Notes: a model not told the origin generated them from the letters alone. A stretch of DNA of 64,000 nt from Pseudomonas sp. 30_B (GCF_017491605.1 NZ_JAFGYY010000015.1:1-64000); one strand, 5' to 3'; numbered from the stretch's first letter, positions 42,115 to 51,351 are shown. Program-made: numbers and translations.

Positions 42115-42807
42115 TCAGGTGGCCTTGCGGTAGTCCGGCGTCAGTCGTGCGAACAGTGCCGCCAGCAGGTCCAACGCCGAGCACAGCAGGAAGTAGATCA
42201 GGGCGACGAACAGGAAGACTTCCGTGGGGTGCACCATCACCCGGTTGCTCACCTGGGTGGCGACGAAGGACAGCTCGCCGACGCCGATCACGTAGGCCAG
42301 CGAGGTGTCCTTGATCAGCGAGACCCACTGGTTGAGGAAGGACGGCAGCATGACCGGCAGCGCCTGCGGCAGGATCACCAGGCGCAGCACCTGCCAGGGC
42401 CGCAGGCCGAGGGCGCGGGCGGCGTCCCACTGGCCCTTGGGCAGGCTTTCGATGCCGGCGTGCACCGAGTGGGCGAGATAGGCCCCGCCGATCAGCGACA
42501 GCGCGCAGACCACCGTGTCCAGCGCCGGTACGTCGATGTGCAGGACGATGGGCAGCAGGAAGTAGGTCCAGAAGATCAGCATCAGCACGGGAATGGCGCG
42601 GAAGAAGCCGAGGAAGGCCACCAGCAGCAGGCGCGGGCGGCCGCGCAATACCGACAGCGCAATGCCCAGCACCAGCCCGAGCACCGCCGAGGCGATGCCG
42701 GAGGCCAGCGCCAGGATCACGGTGAGCGCCGCGCCGCCCAGCGGGCCGTCCGGGTAGGCGCCGATGAGGAAGTAGGAGAGGTTGTCCTGGATGACGGAGA
42801 AGTCCAT
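42115..42807 (-). CDS. Polar amino-acid ABC transporter permease (HisM/GltK type)
   Basis: 230-residue inner-membrane permease with five hydrophobic segments. The EAA-loop region is AGIESLPKGQWDAARALGLRPWQVLRLVILPQAL, the contact point for the ATPase. Belongs to the His/Glu/Gln/Arg opine family. It follows the second permease gene by 1 bp. No ATP-binding subunit gene is present downstream; the next 200 bp lead to a regulator on the same strand. Confidence 0.92.
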   Translation of the reverse strand: MDFSVIQDNLSYFLIGAYPDGPLGGAALTVILALASGIASAVLGLVLGIALSVLRGRPRLLLVAFLGFFRAIPVLMLIFWTYFLLPIVLHIDVPALDTVVCALSLIGGAYLAHSVHAGIESLPKGQWDAARALGLRPWQVLRLVILPQALPVMLPSFLNQWVSLIKDTSLAYVIGVGELSFVATQVSNRVMVHPTEVFLFVALIYFLLCSALDLLAALFARLTPDYRKAT

Positions 42808-42808
42808 G

Positions 42809-43522
42809 TCAGGCTCCCTGGCGGTAGCGGCGGGTCTGCTGCAGCGCCTGGCCCAGCGCCTCGATCAGCGCGATGGCGCCGATGTACAGCAGGGTGGCGA
42901 TGCCGAAGGCCTGGAAAGTCTTGAAGGTCTGTGTCTCCACCTGGCGCGAGGCGTAGGACAGCTCGGCTAGCCCGATGGCCATGGCCAGCGAGGAATTCTT
43001 CAGCGCATTCATGTACTGGCCCATCAGCGGCGGCAGCGCGGTGCGCAATGCCTGCGGCAGGATCACCCAGCGCCACACCTGCAGCGGGCGCAGCCCCAGC
43101 GCCATGCCGGCTTCGCGTTGCTGCGGGCTGACCGAGGCGATGCCGGCGCGGAATTCCTCGGCGATGAAGGCCGTGGTGTAGAGCGTCAGCCCCCAGGCCG
43201 CGGCGAGGAATTCGAACGACGGCCACGCCAGGGCGCCCAGTTCATGGGGCGTGTTGAGCCAGGACACCAGCTCTTCCGGCAGCAGCGCCGGCACGCCGAA
43301 GTACCAGAAGAACAGCTGCACCAGCAGCGGCGTGTTGCGGAACAGGGCCAGGTAGGCGCGCGCCGGCCACGCTAGCCAGCGCGACTTCGCCTGCCGCGCC
43401 ACGGCCAGCGGCGCGCCGAGCAAGGTGGCGAGGAGGCAGCAGAACAGGGAGATACCCAGGGTGAGCAGGAAGCCGTCGAGCAGCCAGCTCAGGTAGGTCT
43501 GGGCGAGCAGTTCGCCAAACAT
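42809..43522 (-). CDS. Polar amino-acid ABC transporter permease (HisQ/GltJ type)
   Basis: 237 residues, FRNTPLLVQLFFWYFGVP is the hallmark of GltJ-like permeases, and the EAA loop reads FRAGIASVSPQQREAGMALGLRPLQVWRWVILPQAL. It forms a heterodimeric channel with the permease at 42115. It lies 77 bp after the binding-protein gene and 1 bp before its partner. Typical substrates of the family are glutamate, aspartate, arginine or histidine. Confidence 0.92.
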   Translation of the reverse strand: MFGELLAQTYLSWLLDGFLLTLGISLFCCLLATLLGAPLAVARQAKSRWLAWPARAYLALFRNTPLLVQLFFWYFGVPALLPEELVSWLNTPHELGALAWPSFEFLAAAWGLTLYTTAFIAEEFRAGIASVSPQQREAGMALGLRPLQVWRWVILPQALRTALPPLMGQYMNALKNSSLAMAIGLAELSYASRQVETQTFKTFQAFGIATLLYIGAIALIEALGQALQQTRRYRQGA

Positions 43523-43599
43523 CGTGGGAGTCCATCAGGGGGAAGAACGGCAACGCCCCACGGAGTGGGGCGTGCGCGGGTGCGGTCTATGCGGTGGGA

Positions 43600-44406
43600 T
43601 CAGCTCTTGTCGCCGATCTTGTACAGGCGCGCCAGGGGCGTCTTGGTGTCCGGGCCGAACCAGGTGTCGTAGATGGTCTGTGCCTGGCCGCTCGCCTCCA
43701 GGTCCGTGAGGCTCTGGTTGACGAACTCAGTCAGGGCCGTCTCGCCCTTGGGAATGCCGACGCCGATCAGGTCATTGGAGATGGTGAAGGGCGGCACTTC
43801 GTACTTGTCCTTGTCCGGCACATTGGCCAGCAGGCCGATCAGCTTCGGGCCGTCCTGGGTGATGGCCTGGACCTGGCCGTTGCGCAGGGCGGTGAAGGCG
43901 AAGGGCGTGTCGTCGTAGGCGATAACCTTGGCGCCGGGGAATTTCTCCCGCAGCACGCCTTCGTTGACCGTGCCCTTGTCCACGCCGACGCGCCATTTGT
44001 TCAGCTCTTCCGGCGCTTTCAGGCTGCCCTTCTTGACGATGAACTGCTGGCCGGAAGCGAAGTACGGAATGCTGAAGTCGACCTGCTGGGCGCGCTCCGG
44101 GGTAATGGTGAAGTTGGCCAGCACCAGGTCCACCTTGTTGGCGGTCAGCAGCGGAATGCGGTTGGCGGGGTTGGTCGGCAGCACCTGCAGCTTCACGCCG
44201 AGCTTGTCGGCCAGGGCCTTGGCGTAGTCCACGTCCAGGCCTTCGATCTGCTTGCTCTTGGCGTCGACGAAGCCGAACGGCGGGTTGCTGTCGAAGGCGG
44301 CGACGCGCAGCACGCCGGATTTCTTGATGTCTTCCAGGCGGTCGGCGTGGGCGAGGCCGGAGAGCACGGCCAGGGCGAGGGCGGTAACGGCAGTGAGTTT
44401 CTTCAT
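43600..44406 (-). CDS. Amino-acid ABC transporter substrate-binding protein
   Basis: 268 residues: signal peptide MKKLTAVTALALAVLSGLAHA, then a SBP_bac_3 domain (IKKSGVLRVAAFDSNPPFGF, the Asp/Arg ligand motif in NFTITPERAQQVDFSIPYF, GVDKGTVNEGVLREKFPGAK). Periplasmic receptor for an amino acid of the glutamate/aspartate or histidine type. First gene of the three-gene operon; a 300-bp region upstream contains its promoter in an unusually AT-rich patch. Confidence 0.92.
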   Translation of the reverse strand: MKKLTAVTALALAVLSGLAHADRLEDIKKSGVLRVAAFDSNPPFGFVDAKSKQIEGLDVDYAKALADKLGVKLQVLPTNPANRIPLLTANKVDLVLANFTITPERAQQVDFSIPYFASGQQFIVKKGSLKAPEELNKWRVGVDKGTVNEGVLREKFPGAKVIAYDDTPFAFTALRNGQVQAITQDGPKLIGLLANVPDKDKYEVPPFTISNDLIGVGIPKGETALTEFVNQSLTDLEASGQAQTIYDTWFGPDTKTPLARLYKIGDKS

Positions 44407-44707
44407 GGATGTCCTGCTCCAGTCGGAGCGCGCCAGTGGGGCGTGCTTCCTGATGATCGAGAGCGGGCGTTCAGGGTGTGAGAGGCCCGCCGTAGAGCCG
44501 CGGGGGTGGCCCGCTGGCGATGCCGAATATCGCAGGAAGGAGGGGCTCCCGAGAAAGAATGAATCGGTCTATCTGATAACCTGTAGGAATATAAATCTAA
44601 TATTATCTAAATTTAATTGAATAAAAGTCCGGCGTGCACATCAGGCAGTGTTTCGGCGAAACCTGTCCGCCGCGGGTGCGACAGACAGGTTTCCGTTCAC
44701 TGCCGGA
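44407..44707. promoter_or_regulatory. Intergenic region upstream of the binding-protein gene
   Basis: About 300 bp. From 44570 to 44630 it is strongly AT-rich and carries two ATCTAA words (44595-44600 and 44605-44610) spaced one helical turn apart, as also found in the HxlR promoter region. No gene is visible; the end of the cusF operon lies at 44708. Confidence 0.45.
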
Positions 44708-45064
44708 TCACTGCTTGCGAATGCTCAGGATCGAGGCGCCGCCGTTGCCGTTGCTGAACTCGAAGTCGACCTTGTCGCCGACCTGCAGGCTATCCAGTTG
44801 GCCCGGCGCGGTCTTGAACGCCATGGTCATGGGCGGCCATTTCAGGGCCGCTACCGGGCCGTGGGCGAGGGTGACGGTGTGGCGCTCGCCGTCGATGGCC
44901 TTGATGGTGCCTTCCGCGCTGGCGGTCGGGGCGGCCTTGGGGCTTTCCATGTTCATACCGTCCATGCTCATGCCATCCATCTTCATGCCGGGCATGTCCT
45001 CGGCGGTGGCGGCAAAGGACAGGGCGCACAGCAGGGCGCCGGCGGCGACCAATGGGGTTTTCAT
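44708..45064 (-). CDS. cusF: CusF-like periplasmic copper/silver chaperone
   Basis: 118 residues: signal peptide MKTPLVAAGALLCALSFAATAE, a Met-rich linker (MPGMKMDGMSMDGMNM), then a CusF/CopC-type OB barrel with HTVTLAHGPVAALKWPPMTMAF, where the His, Trp-Pro and Met residues are the Cu(I)/Ag(I)-binding set of CusF (H36, W44, M47, M49 there). It hands metal to the CusABC pump. The ATG overlaps the cusA stop by 4 bp, so it is the last gene of the operon. Binding role is established for the family. Confidence 0.93.
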   Translation of the reverse strand: MKTPLVAAGALLCALSFAATAEDMPGMKMDGMSMDGMNMESPKAAPTASAEGTIKAIDGERHTVTLAHGPVAALKWPPMTMAFKTAPGQLDSLQVGDKVDFEFSNGNGGASILSIRKQ

Positions 45065-48000
45065 GCGATTTCTCCAGTGTGGGATTGGGTTGCCAGGTGC
45101 GACTGACGACGGCGCATCAGCCAGTAGGCGGCGGGAATGACGAACAGGGAGAGCAGCGGGGCGGTGATCATGCCGCCGACCATGGGCACGGCGATGCGGC
45201 TCATCACCTCGCTGCCGGTGCCGCTGCTCCAGAGGATCGGCAGCAGGCCGGCGACTATCACGGCCACGGTCATGGCCTTGGGCCGCACGCGCTGCACAGC
45301 GCCTTCGCGGATGGACGCGAGCAGCGCGTCGGGACCGCTGGCGTCCCGGCGTTCGGCCCAGGCGTTCTTCAGGTAGACCAGCATGATCACCCCGAACTCC
45401 GCCGCGACCCCGGCCAGGGCGATGAAGCCGACCCCGGTGGCCACCGACAGGTTGAAACCCATCAGGTACAGCAGCCACACGCCGCCGGTGAGGGCGAAGG
45501 GCAGGGTGGCCATGATCAGCAGGGCCTCGTCGAAACGGCCGAAGGTCAGGTAGAGCAGCACGAAGATGATCGCCAGGGTCGCCGGCACCACCAGCTTGAG
45601 CCGGGCGTTGGCGCGTTCCAGGTATTCGAACTGGCCGGAGTAGCTCAGGCTCATGCCCGGCGCGAGCTTCACGTCGCGCTCCACCGCATGGCGCAGGTCC
45701 GCCACCACAGAGGCCAGGTCGCGGCCGCGCACGTCGACGTAGACCCAGCCGGAGAGGCGGGCATTCTCGCTCTTGAGCATCGGCGGGCCTTCGCTGATGC
45801 GCACCCGCGCCACGCTGCCGAGGGTGATCTGGCCGCCCTGGGCGGTGTAAATCGGCAACTGCTGCAGCGCATCGACCGAGTCGCGCCACTCGCGCGGGTA
45901 GCGCACGTTGATCGGGTAGCGGGCGAGGCCTTCCACCGTTTCGCCGACGTTCTCCCCGCCGATGGCGCTGCTGACGATGGCCTGCACGTCGGCGATGTTC
46001 ATGCCGTAGCGGGCCGCCGCCTGGCGGTCGATGTCGACGTCGATGTAGCGCCCGCCGGTGAGGCGTTCGGCCAGTGCCGAGGTCACGCCCGGAATGCCCT
46101 TGGCCACCCGTTCCACCGCCTGGGTGGCGCGGTCGATCTCGGCCAGGTCGGTGCCGGCGATCTTCACCCCGATGGGGCTCTTGATGCCGGTGGCGAGCAT
46201 GTCGATGCGGTTGCGGATCGGCGGAATCCAGATGTTGGTCAGGCCGGGCACCTTCACCACGCGGTCCAGCTCCTCCACCAGCTTTTCGCTGGTCATGCCC
46301 GGCCGCCACTCATCCTTCGGCTTGAAACGGATGGTGGTCTCGAACATCTCCAGCGGCGCCGGGTCGGTGGCCGACTCGGCGCGCCCGGCCTTGCCGAACA
46401 CGCTGGTGACCTCCGGTACGCTCCTGATCAGACGGTCGGTGCTCTGCAGCAGCTCCGAGGCCTTCTGCGCGGAGAGGCCGGGCAGGGCCGAGGGCATGTA
46501 CAGCAGGTCGCCTTCGTCCAGCGGCGGGAGGAACTCGCCGCCCAGATGGGACAGCGGCCACAGCCCGGAGAGGAAGACCAGCACCGCGGCTGCCAGCGTC
46601 ATGCGCGGCCGGCGCAGCACCGCATCCAGCGCCGGCTGGTAGAGCCGGATCAGCCAGCGGTTGAGCGGGTTGCGCTGCTCCGAGGGCAGGCGCCCGCGAA
46701 TCCAGTAGCCCATCAGCACCGGCACCAGGGTCACGGAAAGCCCCGCGGCGCCGGCCATGGCGTAGGTCTTGGTGAACGCCAGCGGGCCGAACAGCCGGCC
46801 CTCCTGCGCCTGCAGGGTGAACACCGGGATGAACGACAGGGTGATGATCAGCAGGCTGAAGAACAGCGCCGGCCCGACCTCGGCGGCCGCCTCGGTCATC
46901 ACCTTCCAGTGCTGCTCGCCCACCAGCGGCGTGCCGGGGTGTTTCTCCTGCCAGGCCTCGACGCGCTTGTGTGCGTTCTCGATCATCACCACCGCCGCGT
47001 CGACCATCGCGCCGATGGCGATGGCAATGCCACCCAGGGACATGATGTTGGCGTTGATCCCCTGGTGGCGCATGACGATCAGCGCGATCAGCACGCCCAC
47101 CGGCAGCGAGACGATGGCCACCAGCGACGAGCGCAGGTGCCAGAGGAAGGCCGCGCAGACCAGCGCCACCACGAGGAACTCCTCGATCAGCTTGTGGCTG
47201 AGGTTGGACACCGCGCGGTCGATCAGCTGGCTGCGGTCGTAGGTGGTGACGATCTCCACGCCCTCGGGCAGGCTCTTCTTCAGCGACTCCAGCTTGTCCT
47301 TCACCCGGAGGATGGCTTCGCGGGCGTTCTTGCCGTTGCGCAGGACGATCACCCCGCCCACCGCTTCGCCTTCGCCATCCAGCTCGCCGATGCCCCGGCG
47401 CATTTCCGGGCCGAGCTGGATGCTGGCGACATCGCCCAGGGTCACCGGGCTGCCGTTGGCGGCCAGGCGCAGGGGAATCGCGCGGAAGTCGGCGAGGGTC
47501 TTCAGGTAGCCCGAGGCGCGCACCATGAACTCCGCCTCACCGAGTTCGAGCACGCCGCCGCCGGTTTCCTGGTTGGCCTTGCCGATGGCCTCGATCACCT
47601 GGCCCTGAGTAATGCCCAGGCTGGCGAGGCGCACCGGGTCGAGCAACACCTGGTACTGCTTGACCATGCCGCCCACGGTGGCGACCTCGGCCACGTCCGG
47701 CACCGTCTTCAGCTCGTACTTGAGGAACCAGTCCTGCAGGCCGCGCAGCTGGGCGAGGTCATGCCTGCCGCTGCGATCCACCAGGGCGTACTGGTAGATC
47801 CAGCCCACGCCGGTGGCGTCCGGGCCGAGCGCCGTCTTCGCCGTGGGCGGCAGGCGCGACTGCACCTGGTTCAGGTACTCCAGCACCCGCGAGCGCGCCC
47901 AGTAGAGGTCGGTGCCGTCCTCGAACAGCACGTAGACGAAGCTGTCGCCGAAGGAGGAGAATCCGCGCACGGTCTTCGCGCCGGGCACCGACAGCATGGT

Positions 48001-48213
48001 GGTGGCCAGCGGGTAGGTGACCTGGTTCTCGACGATCTGCGGCGCCTGTCCCGGATAGCTGGTGCGGATGATCACCTGCACGTCGGAGAGGTCCGGCAGG
48101 GCATCGATCGGCGTACTGCGCAGCGACCAGAGGCCCCAGGCGACGATGAACAGCGTGGCCAGCAGGACCAGGAAGCGGTTGGCCACCGACCAGCGGATGA
48201 GCTTCGCGATCAT
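45061..48213 (-). CDS. cusA: CusA-like copper/silver RND efflux transporter
   Basis: 1050-residue heavy-metal-efflux RND transporter with 12 transmembrane segments in two halves, each with a large periplasmic domain. The TM4 motif reads AIAIGAMVDAAVVMIENAH near residue 400, the pattern of the monovalent-cation (HME4, CusA/SilA) subgroup, unlike the DFG...DGA form of the CzcA protein in this window. It expels Cu(I) and Ag(I) through CusB and CusC. Overlaps cusB and cusF by 4 bp each. Confidence 0.95.
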   Translation of the reverse strand: MIAKLIRWSVANRFLVLLATLFIVAWGLWSLRSTPIDALPDLSDVQVIIRTSYPGQAPQIVENQVTYPLATTMLSVPGAKTVRGFSSFGDSFVYVLFEDGTDLYWARSRVLEYLNQVQSRLPPTAKTALGPDATGVGWIYQYALVDRSGRHDLAQLRGLQDWFLKYELKTVPDVAEVATVGGMVKQYQVLLDPVRLASLGITQGQVIEAIGKANQETGGGVLELGEAEFMVRASGYLKTLADFRAIPLRLAANGSPVTLGDVASIQLGPEMRRGIGELDGEGEAVGGVIVLRNGKNAREAILRVKDKLESLKKSLPEGVEIVTTYDRSQLIDRAVSNLSHKLIEEFLVVALVCAAFLWHLRSSLVAIVSLPVGVLIALIVMRHQGINANIMSLGGIAIAIGAMVDAAVVMIENAHKRVEAWQEKHPGTPLVGEQHWKVMTEAAAEVGPALFFSLLIITLSFIPVFTLQAQEGRLFGPLAFTKTYAMAGAAGLSVTLVPVLMGYWIRGRLPSEQRNPLNRWLIRLYQPALDAVLRRPRMTLAAAVLVFLSGLWPLSHLGGEFLPPLDEGDLLYMPSALPGLSAQKASELLQSTDRLIRSVPEVTSVFGKAGRAESATDPAPLEMFETTIRFKPKDEWRPGMTSEKLVEELDRVVKVPGLTNIWIPPIRNRIDMLATGIKSPIGVKIAGTDLAEIDRATQAVERVAKGIPGVTSALAERLTGGRYIDVDIDRQAAARYGMNIADVQAIVSSAIGGENVGETVEGLARYPINVRYPREWRDSVDALQQLPIYTAQGGQITLGSVARVRISEGPPMLKSENARLSGWVYVDVRGRDLASVVADLRHAVERDVKLAPGMSLSYSGQFEYLERANARLKLVVPATLAIIFVLLYLTFGRFDEALLIMATLPFALTGGVWLLYLMGFNLSVATGVGFIALAGVAAEFGVIMLVYLKNAWAERRDASGPDALLASIREGAVQRVRPKAMTVAVIVAGLLPILWSSGTGSEVMSRIAVPMVGGMITAPLLSLFVIPAAYWLMRRRQSHLATQSHTGEIA

Positions 48214-49676
48214 GGCTGTTGCTCCTGCTTGCGGACCTGCTCGATCACCAGCCCCGCATCGCCCTGGCTGACGCCGAAGCGGATGCGGTCGCCGGGCTTG
48301 AGTCCCTCTGCCAGTTCGGGGCGGGCGAGGGCGAAGGTCATGGTCATGCCCGGCATGCCCAGGGTGTTGAACGGGCCGTGGCTGATGGTCATGCCTTGCG
48401 CCGTGATCTCCACGATGCGGCCATCCGCTTCATGCACGGCGGGCTTCGTCATCGTCGCTGCGGACTCGTCCACCGTGCGTGCCTCGATGCCTTTCAGGCT
48501 GGCTTCCGAATCGATCAGGAACTGGCCGGAGGCGACCACCCGTTGGCCTTCCTGCAAACCCTGCAGGACCGCCACCAGGCCGCCGTTCTCCTGGCCGAGT
48601 CGGACCTCCACGGGGCGGAACCGACCCTGGTCCTCGGCCAGCATCACCAGGTTGCGCTTGCCGGTGCGGATCACCGCTTCGCTGGGGATTTGCAGCACGG
48701 CGCTCTGCCCGGCCAGGTCGAGGCTGACCTGGGCGGTCATGCCGGGGCGCAGCTGGCCGTCGGCGTTGGGCAGCTCGATGCGCAGGCGCAGGGTGCGGCT
48801 CTGCTGGTCGTTCTCCGGCAGGATGCTGGCCAGGGTGCCGGTCACCGGGCGATCGGGGAATGCCGGCAGACGGGCATCGACCGCCTGGCCGACCTTGAGC
48901 CCTGCCGCCTGGGTCTCGGGTACCGCCGCTTCCAGCCAGACCTGGCCCAGGCCGTTGATCCGCGCCAGCGGTGCGCCGGCAGCCAGGGTCATGCCGGTGC
49001 GTACGTCCAGCTCGCGGATGACTCCGGCAATCGGTGAGGTCAGAGTGATCACCGGGCGTGCGCGACCGCTTCGCGCGAGCTGCTCGACCAGCGTCGCGGG
49101 CATGCCCGCCAGCAGCAGGCGTTGCCGCGCCGCCGCCAGCAGTGCCGGCTCCGAGGTGCTGCGCAGGGCGAGGTATTCCTCCTGCAAGCCGGCCCACTCC
49201 GGAACCAGGATGTCCGCGACCGGCGCGCCGGCCTTCACCACATCGCCCGGCGCCAGGGCATAGGTGCGTTCGACGAAGCCGCCGGCGCGCGCCTGCAGCA
49301 GCGCCACGTCGCGGTCGTTGAAGGTCAGCAGGCCGGTGACCTGCAGCGTGCGGTCGAGCTTGCCGAGGCTGACCGTGGCCAGGCGCATGCCGAGGTTCTG
49401 CTGGATGCCGGGTTCGATGCGGATGGCCGCCGTATCGCCGTCGGAGTCCGCGTATTTCGGCACCAGTTGCATGTCCATGAACGGCGACTTGCCCGGCGCA
49501 TCGAAGTGTTGCTGCGGGACCATCGGGTCGTACCAGTAGAGCGGTTTGCGTTCCGTGGCGGCTGCAGCCACCGAGGCCTGTGCCTGGGCTTTCCGGGCCA
49601 GCCAGTAGCCGCCGGCGCCTCCGATGGCCAGGGTGAGAACCAAAAGCGCGGAGGTATTCCAGGGGAAGCGGCTCAT
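48210..49676 (-). CDS. cusB: CusB-like membrane fusion protein with fused CusF-like domain
   Basis: 488 residues. After an N-terminal membrane anchor comes a heavy-metal-binding motif (YWYDPMVPQQHFDAPGKSPF) and the HlyD/CusB barrel-hairpin region. The C-terminal ~80 residues form an additional CusF-like OB domain (EITAQGMTISHGPF followed by MPGMTMTF), as in SilB-type adaptors. It links CusA to the outer-membrane channel and can deliver metal directly. Coupled by 4-bp overlaps to cusC and cusA. Confidence 0.94.
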   Translation of the reverse strand: MSRFPWNTSALLVLTLAIGGAGGYWLARKAQAQASVAAAATERKPLYWYDPMVPQQHFDAPGKSPFMDMQLVPKYADSDGDTAAIRIEPGIQQNLGMRLATVSLGKLDRTLQVTGLLTFNDRDVALLQARAGGFVERTYALAPGDVVKAGAPVADILVPEWAGLQEEYLALRSTSEPALLAAARQRLLLAGMPATLVEQLARSGRARPVITLTSPIAGVIRELDVRTGMTLAAGAPLARINGLGQVWLEAAVPETQAAGLKVGQAVDARLPAFPDRPVTGTLASILPENDQQSRTLRLRIELPNADGQLRPGMTAQVSLDLAGQSAVLQIPSEAVIRTGKRNLVMLAEDQGRFRPVEVRLGQENGGLVAVLQGLQEGQRVVASGQFLIDSEASLKGIEARTVDESAATMTKPAVHEADGRIVEITAQGMTISHGPFNTLGMPGMTMTFALARPELAEGLKPGDRIRFGVSQGDAGLVIEQVRKQEQQP

Positions 49677-50947
49677 GCGCGTCCCTCCTCGTAGGTGAAG
49701 TAGAGGCGTGCTGCGATCTGTGCCAGGGAGCCTTGCAGGTCGATCTGCTTGAGCCGCGCCTCGACCAGTTGCTGGCGGGCGCTGACCACCTCGTCGAGGC
49801 TGGTCTTGCTGGCGCGGTAGCCGGCGGTGGCCAGGCGCACCTTCTCCTCGGCCAGCGGCACCAGGGTGCCGCTGCTGCGCTCGACGGCGCGTTGCAGCCG
49901 CCGGTATTCGGCCAGATCGTCCTCCAGCGCCTGCTCGTGTTCGCGGGCCAGCGCCTCGCGCTCGGCTTCCAGCTGGCGCACCTGGGCGCGTCGCGCGGCG
50001 ATCTTCGGGTCCTGGCGAGTGCCGGTGAACAGCGGCAGGTCGAAGCTCACCTGCAGCGTCATCATGTCGCCGAACTCGCGGCCACGGCGCTGGTAGTCCA
50101 CCTCCCAGCTCCAGTCCGGTTTCTTCTCGGCCACGGCCTCGCGCACCAGGGCTTCGGCCTCGCGGGTCATGGGTCCGTAAGCGGCGAGTTCCGGGTGCTG
50201 GTGCAGCTGTTGCAGCGAGTGGGAGGCGTCGATGGACCAGTGCGGAAAGTCGCCGCTCAGCGACTTTGGCGCGTCCTGGCCGATCCAGCGCTTGAGCGCC
50301 GCCCGCGCCTGGGTTTCCTGGCGCAGCAGGTCGTCCTTCTGCTCGTCCAGCAGCGCCGCTTCCTGGCGCGGCGCCACCGCATCGACCGTGCTCGCGCTTC
50401 CACCGGCCAGGCGTGCGCGAACGGTGGCATCCAGCAGGCGGTTCTCGCGGTAGAAGTCATCGAACATCGCCAACTTGCGTTGCAGCGTATAGGCGGCGAT
50501 CCAGGCCTGGGCCGAGGCGCTGCGGACCTTCAGGCGCTCGACGCCGGCTTCGGCGTCGGCGCGTTCGACGGCGGCCTGGGCGGTCTCGATGCGCGCCTTG
50601 CGCTTGTCGCCGTTGGGCATTTCCTGCATCAGGCCGACCACCTGCATGGACATGTTGTCGCGCTGGGTGGTCCAGCGCTCGTCGCCCTCGATGGGGACGT
50701 TCTGCAGACCCAGGTTGAGCTTGGGGTCGGGCAGCTCTCCGGCGGGGATGGCGGCGCTTTTCGCCGCCGAGATTTTCTCGCTCTGGGCGAGCAGGGAAGG
50801 GGCGTTGTGTTCGGCCAGCAACAGGGCGTCGTCCAATGACAGGGACGCAGCCTGCGCCGACAGGCCCGGCAGCAGCGCGAGCAGCAGCCAGCCGGGGTGG
50901 AGTCGGACGTGAGTCACGGTGAGGATTCCTCTGGAAAACCAGCGCAT
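49673..50947 (-). CDS. cusC: CusC/CzcC-like outer-membrane efflux channel
   Basis: 424 residues of the TolC/OMF family: two long coiled-coil repeats, ITALxEA-like segments such as ALLLAEHNAPSLLAQSEKI, and RLATAGYRASKTSLDEVVSARQQLVEARL near the end. The signal peptide begins near VTHVRLHPGWLLLALLPGLSAQA, so translation may start at GTG 50917 rather than ATG 50947, which would leave an odd ten-residue leader. No lipobox cysteine is seen at the cleavage site. First gene of the cusCBAF operon. Confidence 0.92.
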   Translation of the reverse strand: MRWFSRGILTVTHVRLHPGWLLLALLPGLSAQAASLSLDDALLLAEHNAPSLLAQSEKISAAKSAAIPAGELPDPKLNLGLQNVPIEGDERWTTQRDNMSMQVVGLMQEMPNGDKRKARIETAQAAVERADAEAGVERLKVRSASAQAWIAAYTLQRKLAMFDDFYRENRLLDATVRARLAGGSASTVDAVAPRQEAALLDEQKDDLLRQETQARAALKRWIGQDAPKSLSGDFPHWSIDASHSLQQLHQHPELAAYGPMTREAEALVREAVAEKKPDWSWEVDYQRRGREFGDMMTLQVSFDLPLFTGTRQDPKIAARRAQVRQLEAEREALAREHEQALEDDLAEYRRLQRAVERSSGTLVPLAEEKVRLATAGYRASKTSLDEVVSARQQLVEARLKQIDLQGSLAQIAARLYFTYEEGRA

Positions 50948-51006
50948 GAGCGCAAGCCACCCGGCAGCCGTCAGGGCCGCGGGCAGGGTTCAGATCGGGG
51001 GAGGAA

Positions 51007-51351
51007 TCAGGCGCAGGGAGGTCGCCAGAGCTCGGAGGGTGCCTGGCTGAGAATCGGATCGGTGTACGGCGCGGGGCGCGGGAGCGTGAGGGAGGGAGGC
51101 GCGGTCTTCAGGATACTGACCTGCAGCAGGCTGCCAGTCTTGCACTCCTGCCCACTCTTGCAGTCCTTCTTGCCGTGCTGGGCCATCTTGCCCATGTCCT
51201 GGCAGCAGTCCTGGTCCATGCCCGCCATCTGGCCCATGCCCATGCTCTGCATCGGGCAGGGTTCTGTCGGCGCCTCGATGCCCGCCATCCCGGTGAGGGG
51301 AAGCGCAAGGCTGAGCAGCAGGACGATGAGCAGACGCAGACGGCGAGTCAT
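51007..51351 (-). CDS. Small secreted Cys/Met/His-rich protein, probable copper-binding
   Basis: 114 residues with signal peptide MTRRLRLLIVLLLSLALPLTG, then a metal-binding-looking stretch (CPMQSMGMGQMAGMDQDCC, then CxxxxECxxG) and a Pro-rich tail. The composition resembles CopL/DUF2946-type copper resistance proteins but I cannot name the family with certainty. It precedes cusCBAF on the same strand (59-bp gap to cusC) and is probably the first gene of that operon. A periplasmic copper-sequestering role is inferred. Confidence 0.7.
   Translation of the reverse strand: MTRRLRLLIVLLLSLALPLTGMAGIEAPTEPCPMQSMGMGQMAGMDQDCCQDMGKMAQHGKKDCKSGQECKTGSLLQVSILKTAPPSLTLPRPAPYTDPILSQAPSELWRPPCA

Noticed and set aside
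45052..49263. A 1403-codon plus-strand open frame across the cus operon
   Set aside because: It is antisense to cusA/cusB, which have clear domains, signal sequences and coupled starts. Its translation is low-complexity Gln/His/Gly/Ala-rich, typical of a shadow frame in G+C-rich DNA.
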